Shown piece after piece: positions 17,010-24,200 of a stretch of DNA of 64,000 nt. Numbering within the stretch: position 1 is the first letter of the stretch; each line of letters opens with the position of its first letter. Location: positions 2,542,001 through 2,606,000 of the forward strand of contig NZ_JADBEF010000001.1 of the NCBI RefSeq assembly GCF_014873535.1. Reading direction: 5' to 3'. The translations under genes and the position numbers were made by a program. The notes beneath the pieces were generated by a model, which searched no databases, had not been told where the DNA came from, and was given only the letters and a program-made list of their open reading frames with translations. Origin of the DNA: Nonomuraea africana. Its GTDB lineage: Bacteria; Actinomycetota; Actinomycetes; Streptosporangiales; Streptosporangiaceae.

Positions 17010-17650
17010 TCGTCGTCTGGATCTGTCAGCGCCACGATCGGTGCGATCTGCAGTGGTGTCGCGGCCCTGCCGGCGATCTCGCGCCCTTGATTCAGTGTGT
17101 AGTCAAGCTGCCTGGCCAGGTGTGGGAGGGTCGCCGGAGGTAGATACGCATCAGCGCCGGCGTCGAGCAGGCGTCGGACCGGGCCGTGGTACTGAACTCC
17201 GAGCTCGTGGTCCTCGATTTCGGTGACGATGACGCGAGCCTTCGGGAACATTGATCGAAGCCCTCCGATCAGTTGCGGGCTGCCTGGGGGTACCAGCAGC
17301 ACATCGGCTGTTTTGGGGGCTGCGCGCAGGTCGAGCACTACGTAGTCCGCCCCGAGCTGTGTCGAAAGCGCAACCCGGGCCTTCTTCGACAGTGCCATCG
17401 CGGTGACCACGACTGTCACGCTCTCGTTGGCCCTCGGTGCTTGATCGGTGGCCTCATCCGACGCGCCGCGATCGACGATGGCGCCTTGCACCACGTCGAC
17501 GGTGCTGGAGATTGTCGCTATCGACGCGCCGTCACGCGTGATGACCACGTTCTCACCGGGCCCGAGGGCGTCGATGAGCGCCACGACGTCTTCAGGGAGG
17601 CGGGTCACGTCGATTCGCTTGGTGGAACGCGGGGCCCGTCTGCGGATCAC
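17006..17650 (-). CDS. Two-domain protein: Phd-antitoxin-like start, receiver-like end
   Basis: A GTG at 17650 overlaps the MFS stop (GTGA) and gives 214 residues. Residues about 10-50 (DVTRLPEDVVALIDALGPGE, NVVITRDGASIATISS) resemble the Phd/YefM antitoxin pattern in which a short helix pair is followed by ITRDGxPIAxI. Residues about 90-200 (VLLVPPGSPQLIGGLRSMFP, KARVIVTEIED, LLDAGADAYLPPATL) follow the beta-alpha pattern of a response-regulator receiver, but without a clear phosphoryl aspartate. No toxin gene is adjacent. It may regulate the pump operon it belongs to. Assignment of both halves is by eye only. Confidence 0.6.
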   Translation of the reverse strand: MIRRRAPRSTKRIDVTRLPEDVVALIDALGPGENVVITRDGASIATISSTVDVVQGAIVDRGASDEATDQAPRANESVTVVVTAMALSKKARVALSTQLGADYVVLDLRAAPKTADVLLVPPGSPQLIGGLRSMFPKARVIVTEIEDHELGVQYHGPVRRLLDAGADAYLPPATLPHLARQLDYTLNQGREIAGRAATPLQIAPIVALTDPDDE

Positions 17651-18849
17651 GATGCCTGGGACAGGCGGGGAGCTGCCGTGCGCAACGTGGGCGAGAACGT
17701 GGCCGCAACACAACACAGTGCCAGGCAAGCCGACAACCCAAGGATGGCCGGTACGGCTCCCGCGTACTGGGTGAGCAGGCCGCCGAGCAGCGGGGCGAGC
17801 GGGGTGGCGCCGGAGAAGGCGAGCATGAGCACCCCGTGAATGCGGCCTTGCAGGTGATCGGGAGTGGCGCGGGCGATCTCGACCCCCAGCGCGACGTTCA
17901 GCGCGGGCGCGGCCAGCATGGCGAGGAACAGGACCGCGGGAGCCCAGTACGAGCCCAGGGGAAGCACCACAAGCGGCAGAGCGGCTGCCACGAACCAGGT
18001 GCCCACGAGGAGGAGCCGTCCGATAGGCAGGACTCGCATGAGGCGGGCCGAGATCAACGACCCCGCCAGACCGCCCGCGCCCAGGGCCGCCATCACCAGG
18101 CCCACGTCGACCGGGGTGCCGACCATCACGATGATCGGCAGCTTGATGGCAGTGACCAGCAGGTTGACCGCGATTGCCAGACCGCCGGCCGCCCTGAGCA
18201 GGTGCTGGCCCCACAACCAGCGGAACGCCTCGCCGATGCCCTCACGCATGCTCTGCCGTACGGCAGGCGTCTCGGGACGTCTGGGTACCCGCGCGAACAC
18301 GACACAGACGAACGACACCAGATAGGTCACGGCGTCCACGAGGAAGGGGATCGCGCGGCCGAGGGAGAACAGCAGGCCACCCAGCGCCGGACCGGCCAGA
18401 CCAGCGGCGCGCTGGCGGGCCTGTTCCTGGGCGTAGGCGGTGGGCAGCTGTTCGCTCGGCACCAGCGCGCGGACCGAGGCGCCATGCGCAGGCCAGAAGA
18501 GGGAGCCTGCCAAGCCGTTGACCACGGCGACCGCCAGCAGGTGGGGCATGGTCAGCGAGTCGGCCAGCAGAGCGAGGCCCAGGCTCGCCATGGTGGCGAC
18601 CCGGACCAGGTCGGCACCCAGGAGGATGCGCCTGCGGTCCCATCGGTCCACGAGTGCCCCGGCGGGCAGGCCGAAGATGGTCTCGGCGGCCATGGCGACC
18701 GCGCCGACCAGGCCCGCCTGGATGGGCGAGGCGGTCATGGCCAGCACGACCAGGGGAAAGGCCATCCAGGAGAGAGTCGAGCCAAGCTCCGAAGCGGCCG
18801 AGCCCACCCAGAACATTTGGAATCGCAGGTTCTTCCTCAACGGTTGCAT
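17647..18849 (-). CDS. MFS transporter (drug/multidrug efflux type)
   Basis: The ATG at 18849 (MQPLRKNLRFQMFW) gives 400 residues; an upstream in-frame ATG at 18873 would place the start inside the operator repeats. Twelve hydrophobic segments are visible, with the loop 2-3 motif GALVDRWDRRRILLGADLVR, typical of the major facilitator superfamily (DHA3/enterobactin exporter-like group). It probably exports a small molecule by proton antiport. It is divergent from an ArsR-type regulator gene with paired direct repeats between them, so that regulator probably controls it. Confidence 0.88.
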   Translation of the reverse strand: MQPLRKNLRFQMFWVGSAASELGSTLSWMAFPLVVLAMTASPIQAGLVGAVAMAAETIFGLPAGALVDRWDRRRILLGADLVRVATMASLGLALLADSLTMPHLLAVAVVNGLAGSLFWPAHGASVRALVPSEQLPTAYAQEQARQRAAGLAGPALGGLLFSLGRAIPFLVDAVTYLVSFVCVVFARVPRRPETPAVRQSMREGIGEAFRWLWGQHLLRAAGGLAIAVNLLVTAIKLPIIVMVGTPVDVGLVMAALGAGGLAGSLISARLMRVLPIGRLLLVGTWFVAAALPLVVLPLGSYWAPAVLFLAMLAAPALNVALGVEIARATPDHLQGRIHGVLMLAFSGATPLAPLLGGLLTQYAGAVPAILGLSACLALCCVAATFSPTLRTAAPRLSQAS

Positions 18850-18864
18850 GGACCGACAAGGTAA

Positions 18865-18888
18865 CTTATACAAGAAATCTTATACAAG
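18865..18888. promoter_or_regulatory. Direct-repeat operator between MFS and ArsR genes
   Basis: CTTATACAAG occurs twice (18865-18874 and 18879-18888), separated by AAAT, in the short gap between the divergent MFS and ArsR-type genes. Each copy is nearly palindromic. This is where the regulator would be expected to bind; the TATAC core could also serve as a -10 element. Confidence 0.6.
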
Positions 18889-18908
18889 CTCTCTGGTAGG
18901 ATCTCTCT

Positions 18909-19523
18909 GTGGAAGAGACTCGGCGACACCACCTCGGACCTGGGGAAGTGGGCACGCTCAAGGCGCTGTCCCACCCGACGCGCGTCCGGCTGCTCCTCGC
19001 GGTCTCGGAGATCGGGCCCGCTACCGTGGGCATGCTGGCCGAGCGGGTGGGCGAGGCGGTGGGCGGGGTCAGCTACCACCTGCAGCAGCTCGCCAAGCAC
19101 GGGCTGGTGGCCGAGGTGCCGGAGCTGGCGCGCGACAAGCGCGAGCGGTGGTGGCGTTTCGCGCACGTCAGCGGCCTGTCGATGGCGGCCTCGGAGTTCG
19201 CCGACGACCCGGTGGGGCAACTCACCCAGCGGGCCGCCCTGCTCGCGTGGACCGACGCCACCGCCGAACGGATGCGGCGAGCGGTGGAGACCATGCACAC
19301 CCTGCCGCAGGAGTGGTGGAACGCAACGCAGCCCGGCATGCGCGGCCCGCTGCGGCTGACCGCGGAAGAGCTCGGCCTGCTTCGCGACGAGTTGAACGCG
19401 GTGATCGACCGCTGGCGCCAGCACAGCAAGTCCGCCGCCGACCAGGAGGGCCGGTTGCGGGTCCACCTCCCCATCCACCCGCTGGTCTCACCCGAGCATC
19501 CACACGGGGACGAGAGCCCCTAG
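18909..19523 (+). CDS. ArsR-type winged-helix regulator
   Basis: A GTG start and 204 residues. The N-terminal winged helix (about 15-85) shows LKALSHPTRVRLLLAVSEIG followed by VGEAVGGVSYHLQQLAKHGL, the ArsR/HTH_20 pattern. The remaining 120 residues are helical with an aromatic-rich ligand-binding look (WWNATQPGM). No cysteine metal site is visible, so it probably senses an organic ligand. It lies 20 bp from the direct-repeat operator and is divergent from the MFS pump, its likely target. Confidence 0.88.
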   Translation: MEETRRHHLGPGEVGTLKALSHPTRVRLLLAVSEIGPATVGMLAERVGEAVGGVSYHLQQLAKHGLVAEVPELARDKRERWWRFAHVSGLSMAASEFADDPVGQLTQRAALLAWTDATAERMRRAVETMHTLPQEWWNATQPGMRGPLRLTAEELGLLRDELNAVIDRWRQHSKSAADQEGRLRVHLPIHPLVSPEHPHGDESP

Positions 19524-19542
19524 TACACCAGTGACACTTCGC

Positions 19543-19733
19543 AATCTTCGGCGTTGTGGCCGCATGGGAACGGCCACTGCAAGATCATGCGGAGTTTGCG
19601 AGAACAACGAAGATCGCGCAGTGGCCGTGTTTCCGGTGCTCGTTGGTCCCCGGTAAGAAAGGGCCAGCACCCCTCACCGGCTACGGTCCTGCACATGCTC
19701 CGCGATCACGACGAAACAGCCGCCATCGTTTGA
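19543..19733 (+). other. Insertion-element end with serine-recombinase tail fragment
   Basis: 19570-19586 and 19612-19628 form an inverted repeat (ACGGCCACTGC plus a GATC end, 15 of 17 matching). Further on, 19656-19733 encodes KGQHPSPATVLHMLRDHDET followed by AAIV and a stop, the C-terminal tail also seen at 40871 and 43484. It looks like the scar of a small element. The rest of the 19524-19819 gap holds nothing I recognise. Confidence 0.5.
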
Positions 19734-19819
19734 CGCAGGGGTCCTGAGACTACCGTTTCAGCCGTCGCACCTAATGATCATCTCTACCACCAATTTCTGC
19801 ACTCATCCTCCTCGGAGGC

Positions 19820-20440
19820 CTACGGCACGTTCGAGACGATCTCGCAGCGGGTTGCGGCGTCGATCCCTGCCTCCCCATCGCAGTCGTCTGGGGTACCGGG
19901 GCCGCCGTCGAGGAAGTCGTTGCGGGGGCCCGCCCTGAGCGTGTCGATGCCGTCGCCGCCGTCGAGGAGGTCGTTGCCGCCTGCCGTGCCGACGCTCGCG
20001 GTGACATCGAAGTCGGTGTTGTCGCCGAACAGTGCATCGTTGCCCCCACGGCCGGAGATCACATCGTGGCTGGCGCTGGTGACGGTGGCATCCACCACGG
20101 CGCTATCGCCGACGAGAAAGTCGTCCGCGCTGCCGCCGATGATCCGGTCCCTGCCCGAGCCGGTGGCCCTCCCGCCTGCGGGGTCATTGATGTTGTGGTC
20201 CCCGATCGCCGCGAATCCGCCGTCAGTGCCCAAGTCCAGGAGGTCATTCCCGCCGTTTCCGCTCGCGTTCTGGGCAGCGTTACTGTCACCGATGAGGATT
20301 TCGCTGCCGGGCCCACCCAGGAGTAGATCGTCCTCGCCGTTCATGAGGTCATTGCCGTCGCCGCCGAACAGGCGGTCATTTCCGCCACCGGAAGCATGTC
20401 CGCTCGGGCTGAAGATGTCGCCGTGCACGCCGTCACCGCG
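19820..20440 (-). pseudogene. RTX-type calcium-binding repeat protein lacking its N-terminus
   Basis: Reading leftward, the frame contains repeated GGxGxDxLxGG-type units (GGGNDRLFGGDGNDLMNGED, SGRGGNDALFGD, AGGNDLLDGGDGID), which form a calcium-binding parallel beta-roll in secreted actinobacterial proteins. It ends with GTPDDCDGEAGIDAATRCE, a cysteine-containing end common in the group. No signal peptide or credible start is present. The frame upstream of about 20440 overlaps an unrelated plus-strand fragment, so the 5' part has been lost. Confidence 0.7.
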
Positions 20441-20532
20441 CTCACCGGCCGCCAGGTCGTCGGCTGGGACCGCGACGCCTGGAGCCGCTCCATCTACAGC
20501 GACTCCTCCTGGTACGCCTGCCTGGCCGACTG
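20396..20532 (+). pseudogene. Short C-terminal coding fragment, unknown
   Basis: The plus strand reads VHAVTALTGRQVVGWDRDAW followed by SRSIYSDSSWYACLAD and a stop, which looks like a natural protein end rather than antisense. No family was recognised. It abuts the broken start of the RTX relic, suggesting a deletion or insertion junction near 20440. Confidence 0.35.
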
Positions 20533-20559
20533 AGCAGGTCCGCGGATTGGCGGACATGC

Positions 20560-20780
20560 CTACGCGTCCAGGCCCGGCTTCAGCAGCCAGCACCCCTCAG
20601 CCGCATCGATGGTGAACACCGGCTCGGCGAGCCCCTCCACCAGCTCAATCGCCACCGCAGCCCGCTCCCGCACATGCTGGGCGTCCTGCCAGGTAATCGA
20701 CGCAGGCGTCACGACCACACCCTGCTCCAGGCCGACGTACAGGCCATCTTGCCAGCGAGTCGTTCCAGCGACCGCCGACG
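20560..20780 (-). pseudogene. Hypothetical protein fragment (about 70 residues)
   Basis: The minus strand ends with TRWQDGLYVGLEQGVVVTPA, then WQDAQHVRERAAVAIELVEG and TIDAAEGCWLLKPGLDA before a TAG at 20560. Composition and codon use look natural but no start is present. It faces the fragment at 20396 tail to tail. Family not recognised. Confidence 0.35.
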
Positions 20781-20841
20781 TTGAACAGCGGTCCGCCGGG
20801 GAGCCGGCCAGGCCCTCAGCGGTGTGAGAGATTAAGACACG

Positions 20842-21519
20842 TCACAGGGCGATCCGCTGCAGGGTCCCCCCCTTCGCGCCGGTGAAGACAAGGCTCCGCA
20901 CGTCGGCTCCAGGGGGATACTCGACGGCCCAAAGCCCGAGCCCGGGACTGGCGCCCCGTGTGAGGGTGCCTGGAACCTTCCGCCCGTCCCTGGTGACAGC
21001 CGTCACTCCGTGTACGTCGTCCTTGGCCACACCGAACCAGACGTGCACGCCGCGAAGCTTGCCCTGCCTGCGGGCGAACTCCTTGGCGGCGAGGGGCGGA
21101 AATCCGGAGCAGGAGCTACCGTTCGGCCCGCTCTCGCAAAGGAAAAGCTCGTTCTTGCGGGGCGCGTCGCTCACCCACATCAGCAGCGGCGGCACGGAGG
21201 CGACCTTCCCCTTGGGGGGATACCTCTTCTTCAATTCCGCGAATCCCTTGTAGGTGGGCCGTGGCGTGGCCGTGATGGAGGGCGTGGCGGAGGGTGTGGC
21301 GGGCACGGCGACAGCGACGCCGTTCTGCCGCGGCCACGGGTGAACCGTCCCGACCGCAAGGACGGCCGCCGCGACCGCCACCGCGGCCGTGGTCCCGGCG
21401 ACGGCAGCACGATGACGTCTGCGCACGGCACGTCCTGCTGCCATGGCCTGGTTCACGTCAACCGCGGTAGGCGGCTGCTCGTGCGTCGCCAGCGAGTCGA
21501 ACATCTGCTTGACATCCAT
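20842..21519 (-). CDS. Single-pass membrane protein paired with SigE-family sigma factor
   Basis: A 225-residue protein whose ATG overlaps the sigma-factor stop (ATGA at 21518). Residues 1-37 are cytosolic (MDVKQMFDSLATHEQPPTAV), a membrane helix follows (about 38-58, alanine/valine-rich), then a Pro/Thr-rich linker and an extracytoplasmic domain of about 140 residues with two cysteines. No zinc-binding HxxxCxxC anti-sigma motif is visible. Coupling to the sigma gene suggests it acts as its anti-sigma factor or sensor; that is inferred from position and topology. Confidence 0.7.
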   Translation of the reverse strand: MDVKQMFDSLATHEQPPTAVDVNQAMAAGRAVRRRHRAAVAGTTAAVAVAAAVLAVGTVHPWPRQNGVAVAVPATPSATPSITATPRPTYKGFAELKKRYPPKGKVASVPPLLMWVSDAPRKNELFLCESGPNGSSCSGFPPLAAKEFARRQGKLRGVHVWFGVAKDDVHGVTAVTRDGRKVPGTLTRGASPGLGLWAVEYPPGADVRSLVFTGAKGGTLQRIAL

Positions 21520-22028
21520 CAGTGGTCCTCCGTACGTGCGAGGCGGGACTCCGGCGCGCCGAGCATCGAGCGCAGGGTGGCGAGGCCGCGGGCGGTCTGG
21601 CTCTTGACGGTTCCGGTGGAGCAGCCGAGCGCGTGGGCGGTCTGTTCCACGCTCAGGTCGCAGTGAAAGCGGAGTACGAGGGTGGCGCGTTGGCGCGGAG
21701 GGACGGCGGCGAGGGCTCGGTTGACGTCCATGGCCATGTCCCGGTCGCCGGTTTCGAACGGCTGGTGGGATATCGCGGACGCCAGCCGTACCCGGGAAAA
21801 CCAGCCCCCTCGCTGTTCGGCGAGGAAGACCCGGATCAGCATCACCCGTACGTAGGCGTCGAGGTCATCGGCGGCTCGCGCCTGGCGCCATTTGACGTAG
21901 AGCCGCGTTATCGCCGTCTGCACCAGGTCATCGGCGCGGTGCCAGTCCTGGCACAGCGGGTAAGCGATCTTCCGCAACCAGGACAGCCGGCCACTCACGT
22001 AGGCGGTGTACTCCTCGTCAAGGCTCAT
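21519..22028 (-). CDS. SigE-family RNA polymerase sigma factor
   Basis: A 169-residue ECF-type sigma factor. Region 2 spans about 10-75 (WLRKIAYPLCQDWHRADDLV, QTAITRLYVKW) and region 4 about 105-160 (LAAVPPRQRATLVLRFHCDL, SVEQTAHALGCSTGTVKSQT). The wording matches the actinobacterial SigE/SACE-type family (as in Streptomyces and Saccharopolyspora) rather than E. coli RpoE. It directs RNA polymerase to a small regulon, usually in response to an envelope signal. It is followed by a coupled membrane protein that is the likely regulator. Confidence 0.9.
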   Translation of the reverse strand: MSLDEEYTAYVSGRLSWLRKIAYPLCQDWHRADDLVQTAITRLYVKWRQARAADDLDAYVRVMLIRVFLAEQRGGWFSRVRLASAISHQPFETGDRDMAMDVNRALAAVPPRQRATLVLRFHCDLSVEQTAHALGCSTGTVKSQTARGLATLRSMLGAPESRLARTEDH

Positions 22029-22410
22029 GGGTCTCCCAGATCGATGGCTTCACATCCCAGGAGATGCTTCCGGCCCGGGCGCCGGTTGCATGGGACGGGC
22101 AGGCTTGGGATCGTCGGGCGGCGGTCAGCAGCAGGTGCGGTGTCGGGCGAACCGCTCCTGTAGGGCGGTTGCGGGCTGTGCTGGATCGCCTGGGCCGTCG
22201 CGTCGCCCGCGATGCGGCCGGCGAGGGTGAGCGCCATGTCGTGGGCAAGAGCAGCGCGGGAAGCAGGCCGAGGAGTTGCTCGCGGGCACCGGGCCCGCGT
22301 GGAGCGTCGCCGGGCTGGCGCTTATCGCATTCCTGGCCGCGGTGGGAGCCAGTGCCCGCGCGTTCAGGTGGTCACGGGCTGCTTAATGAGTCGGGACCCC
22401 CGCCCTGATC
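22029..22410. other. 382-bp stretch with a membrane-protein scrap
   Basis: The region upstream of the sigma gene presumably holds its promoter, though no clear -35/-10 pair stands out. On the plus strand, about 22272-22386 reads ELLAGTGPAWSVAGLALIAF and LAAVGASARAFRWSRAA before a stop, which looks like the end of a lost membrane protein placed just before the LuxR relic. Confidence 0.4.
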
Positions 22411-22562
22411 GGCCTCTCCCTGCCTGGTCTCACCAAGCGGCAGAGCGAGATCGCGGTGCTGGCGGCGCAGAGGCTGACCAACCGCGAGATCGCCGAGCGC
22501 CTGGTGGTCTCGATCCGCACGGTCGCCAACACCTCTACACCGTCTACGAGCGCACGGGCGTC
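22411..22562 (+). pseudogene. LuxR-type helix-turn-helix fragment, frameshifted
   Basis: GLTKRQSEIAVLAAQRLTNR followed by EIAERLVVSIRTVAN is a textbook LuxR/GerE DNA-binding helix-turn-helix. The expected continuation HLYTVYERTGV is present one frame over, consistent with loss of one C near 22530. Everything upstream (sensor/ATPase) is missing. The following 200 bp show no further recognisable coding. Confidence 0.75.
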
Positions 22563-22769
22563 CTCGCCGGGACGTCCCCTTTGCCGGAGGGTTGGAGGTC
22601 GTCGCGGAGGTTCTGCACTGCCGCGTGCCGGTCGGAGAGCTGGCGGGCGATGCGGCGGTGGCGTGAGGAGTTCGATGCCGCGCTGGCGGATGCCCAGGCG
22701 CTGGGGCTCAACCGGGGTGCGTCGTCGCAGCAGATGAGGCCGGTCATCGGCTCTGGCTCTTCGGTCGGG

Positions 22770-23360
22770 TCAGCGCCGCCCTGGCGGGGGAACGTGGACC
22801 CAAGCCATGCCAGCGGCCTGAGCAGCCTGGATCCCGTTGTCGGCGTCCTCAAAGACCAAACAGTGCTTCGGGTCGACGCCCAACTGCTGGGCTGCTAGCA
22901 GAAACGGGTCCGGGGCGGGTTTAGCCCGCGGATACTCGCCGGCGCAGACCATCACCTCGAACTTGTCGAGCAGTGCCAGGGCGGTCAGCGTAGCCGTCAC
23001 CGACTCACGACTGCTACCAGATACGACAGCGAACGGGATGCGTCCGAATTCAGCTTCGATGTGCTCGAGCACGCCGGGCACTGCGGTCAGCTGGGGCAGC
23101 ATCTCCTGGCAGAGCTCCTCACCGCGGCGAGCGACGGCCAGCACCGGCATGGTCAGCCCCTGTCTTGCATTGAGGTCGGTGATGATGTCGACCACCGCCC
23201 GACCGCCCCACGCGTAGAACAGTTCTTCGGAGAACTCACATCCCCACTCGCTCAACGCCTGCTGCCAAGCGAGAAAGCGCAGCGGCATGGAATCGGCTAT
23301 GGTCCCGTCGCAGTCGAAGAGGTAGGAGCCGACCTCACCGGGGGGAAGACTCAAGATCAC
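22770..23360 (-). CDS. HAD-family phosphatase (beta-phosphoglucomutase-like)
   Basis: A 196-residue protein with all HAD motifs: DCDGT (Asp16 nucleophile and Asp18), FAVVSGSS (motif II Ser near 112), a lysine in RAKPAPDPF (near 147) and FEDADNGIQAA (motif IV, near 170). The helical cap after motif I (C1 cap) puts it with beta-phosphoglucomutases and sugar-phosphate phosphatases such as YqaB. It would dephosphorylate or isomerise a small sugar phosphate. Complete, but placed directly beside a Tn3 relic 9 bp upstream, which may have replaced its own promoter. Confidence 0.9.
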   Translation of the reverse strand: MILSLPPGEVGSYLFDCDGTIADSMPLRFLAWQQALSEWGCEFSEELFYAWGGRAVVDIITDLNARQGLTMPVLAVARRGEELCQEMLPQLTAVPGVLEHIEAEFGRIPFAVVSGSSRESVTATLTALALLDKFEVMVCAGEYPRAKPAPDPFLLAAQQLGVDPKHCLVFEDADNGIQAAQAAGMAWVHVPPPGRR

Positions 23361-23369
23361 CGGGCTATT

Positions 23370-23558
23370 TTATCGGGAGGCTTTGACCAGCACCCGGTAG
23401 GCGGTGTTGTTGCACTTGAACTCGATCGCGGCCAGCAGCTTGGGCAGCATCCGCCGGTAGTAGTTCGCATACGAACTGGTCAGCATCGTCCGCATTTGGG
23501 CCGGGGACACCTTCGGGAGCGGAGGGCCGAGAAGACCCACCCGGAGTGTGAGACTCAC
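23370..23558 (-). pseudogene. Tn3-family transposase fragment
   Basis: The minus strand reads GPPLPKVSPAQMRTMLTSSY and ANYYRRMLPKLLAAIEFKCN then NTAYR, a recognisable internal part of a Tn3-type transposase. It then diverges (VLVKASR) just before the HAD gene. The 26 bases at 23503-23528 are identical to 7951-7976 inverted, linking this piece to the relic at 8 kb. Confidence 0.7.
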
Positions 23559-23676
23559 GGCCTGTTGTGATCTCCAAGAAGACCTCGCCCGGCGGCGCGT
23601 CCGCCGCCGCGGGCGGGCTGCGTAGTCACGGAGGGGGCGGTTGACCAGCGCGACGGCGACGACGGTGAGCGCGGCG

Positions 23677-24126
23677 TCAGGCGCCGAGGGTGCGGACGCG
23701 CTCCCAGGCCGGGTCGCGGTGCAGCACGACCTCCGTTCCGTCCAGCAGCTCGTCCGGCGCCGACACCATCACGATCTCGCCCGCCGCCTCCATGTCCAGC
23801 AGCAGGTCGCGCACGCGCGGTCCGACCGGCAGCCGTCCCACGGGCAGGTTGAGCACCGACCTGACCGTGTCGGCGATCTCCGACAGCCGGAACGGGCCGC
23901 GCGCCTGCCTGACCAGGTCGCGCACCACGGGCAGCGTGATGAGCTGCGCGGCCTCGTCGTGCGCCAGCTGCCAGATGAGCTGCTCGCGGCGGCGGCCGGT
24001 GCCGGCGCACGCGCGGCAGGGCCTGGTGTAGCCGGGTACGATCTCCTCCTCGGCGGTGCCGAGGCAGGCCGTGCACCGGTCTCGCTCCATCGCGAGCAGT
24101 TCGTCGGAAACACTGTGATCTGTCAT
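23677..24126 (-). CDS. Small protein with DnaJ-like cysteine motifs, unknown function
   Basis: 149 residues from the ATG at 24126. Near the N-terminus, CTACLGTAEEE and CRACAGTGRRREQ give two CxxC motifs of the kind seen in the zinc-binding domain of DnaJ, here only one zinc site. The rest is a helical and winged-helix-looking segment (FRLSEIADTVRSVLN, LLLDMEAAGEIVMVS). Family not recognised; a nucleic-acid or chaperone adaptor role would be guesswork. Divergent from the LanC-like gene across 74 bp containing an AT-rich T7 run, likely a shared promoter. Confidence 0.65.
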   Translation of the reverse strand: MTDHSVSDELLAMERDRCTACLGTAEEEIVPGYTRPCRACAGTGRRREQLIWQLAHDEAAQLITLPVVRDLVRQARGPFRLSEIADTVRSVLNLPVGRLPVGPRVRDLLLDMEAAGEIVMVSAPDELLDGTEVVLHRDPAWERVRTLGA

Positions 24127-24200
24127 CACCGCACACCCTACTAAAACATGCATAACCTACAGTGTTTGCGGGTTTTTTTGCGCGGTGCGACACTGGCCTC

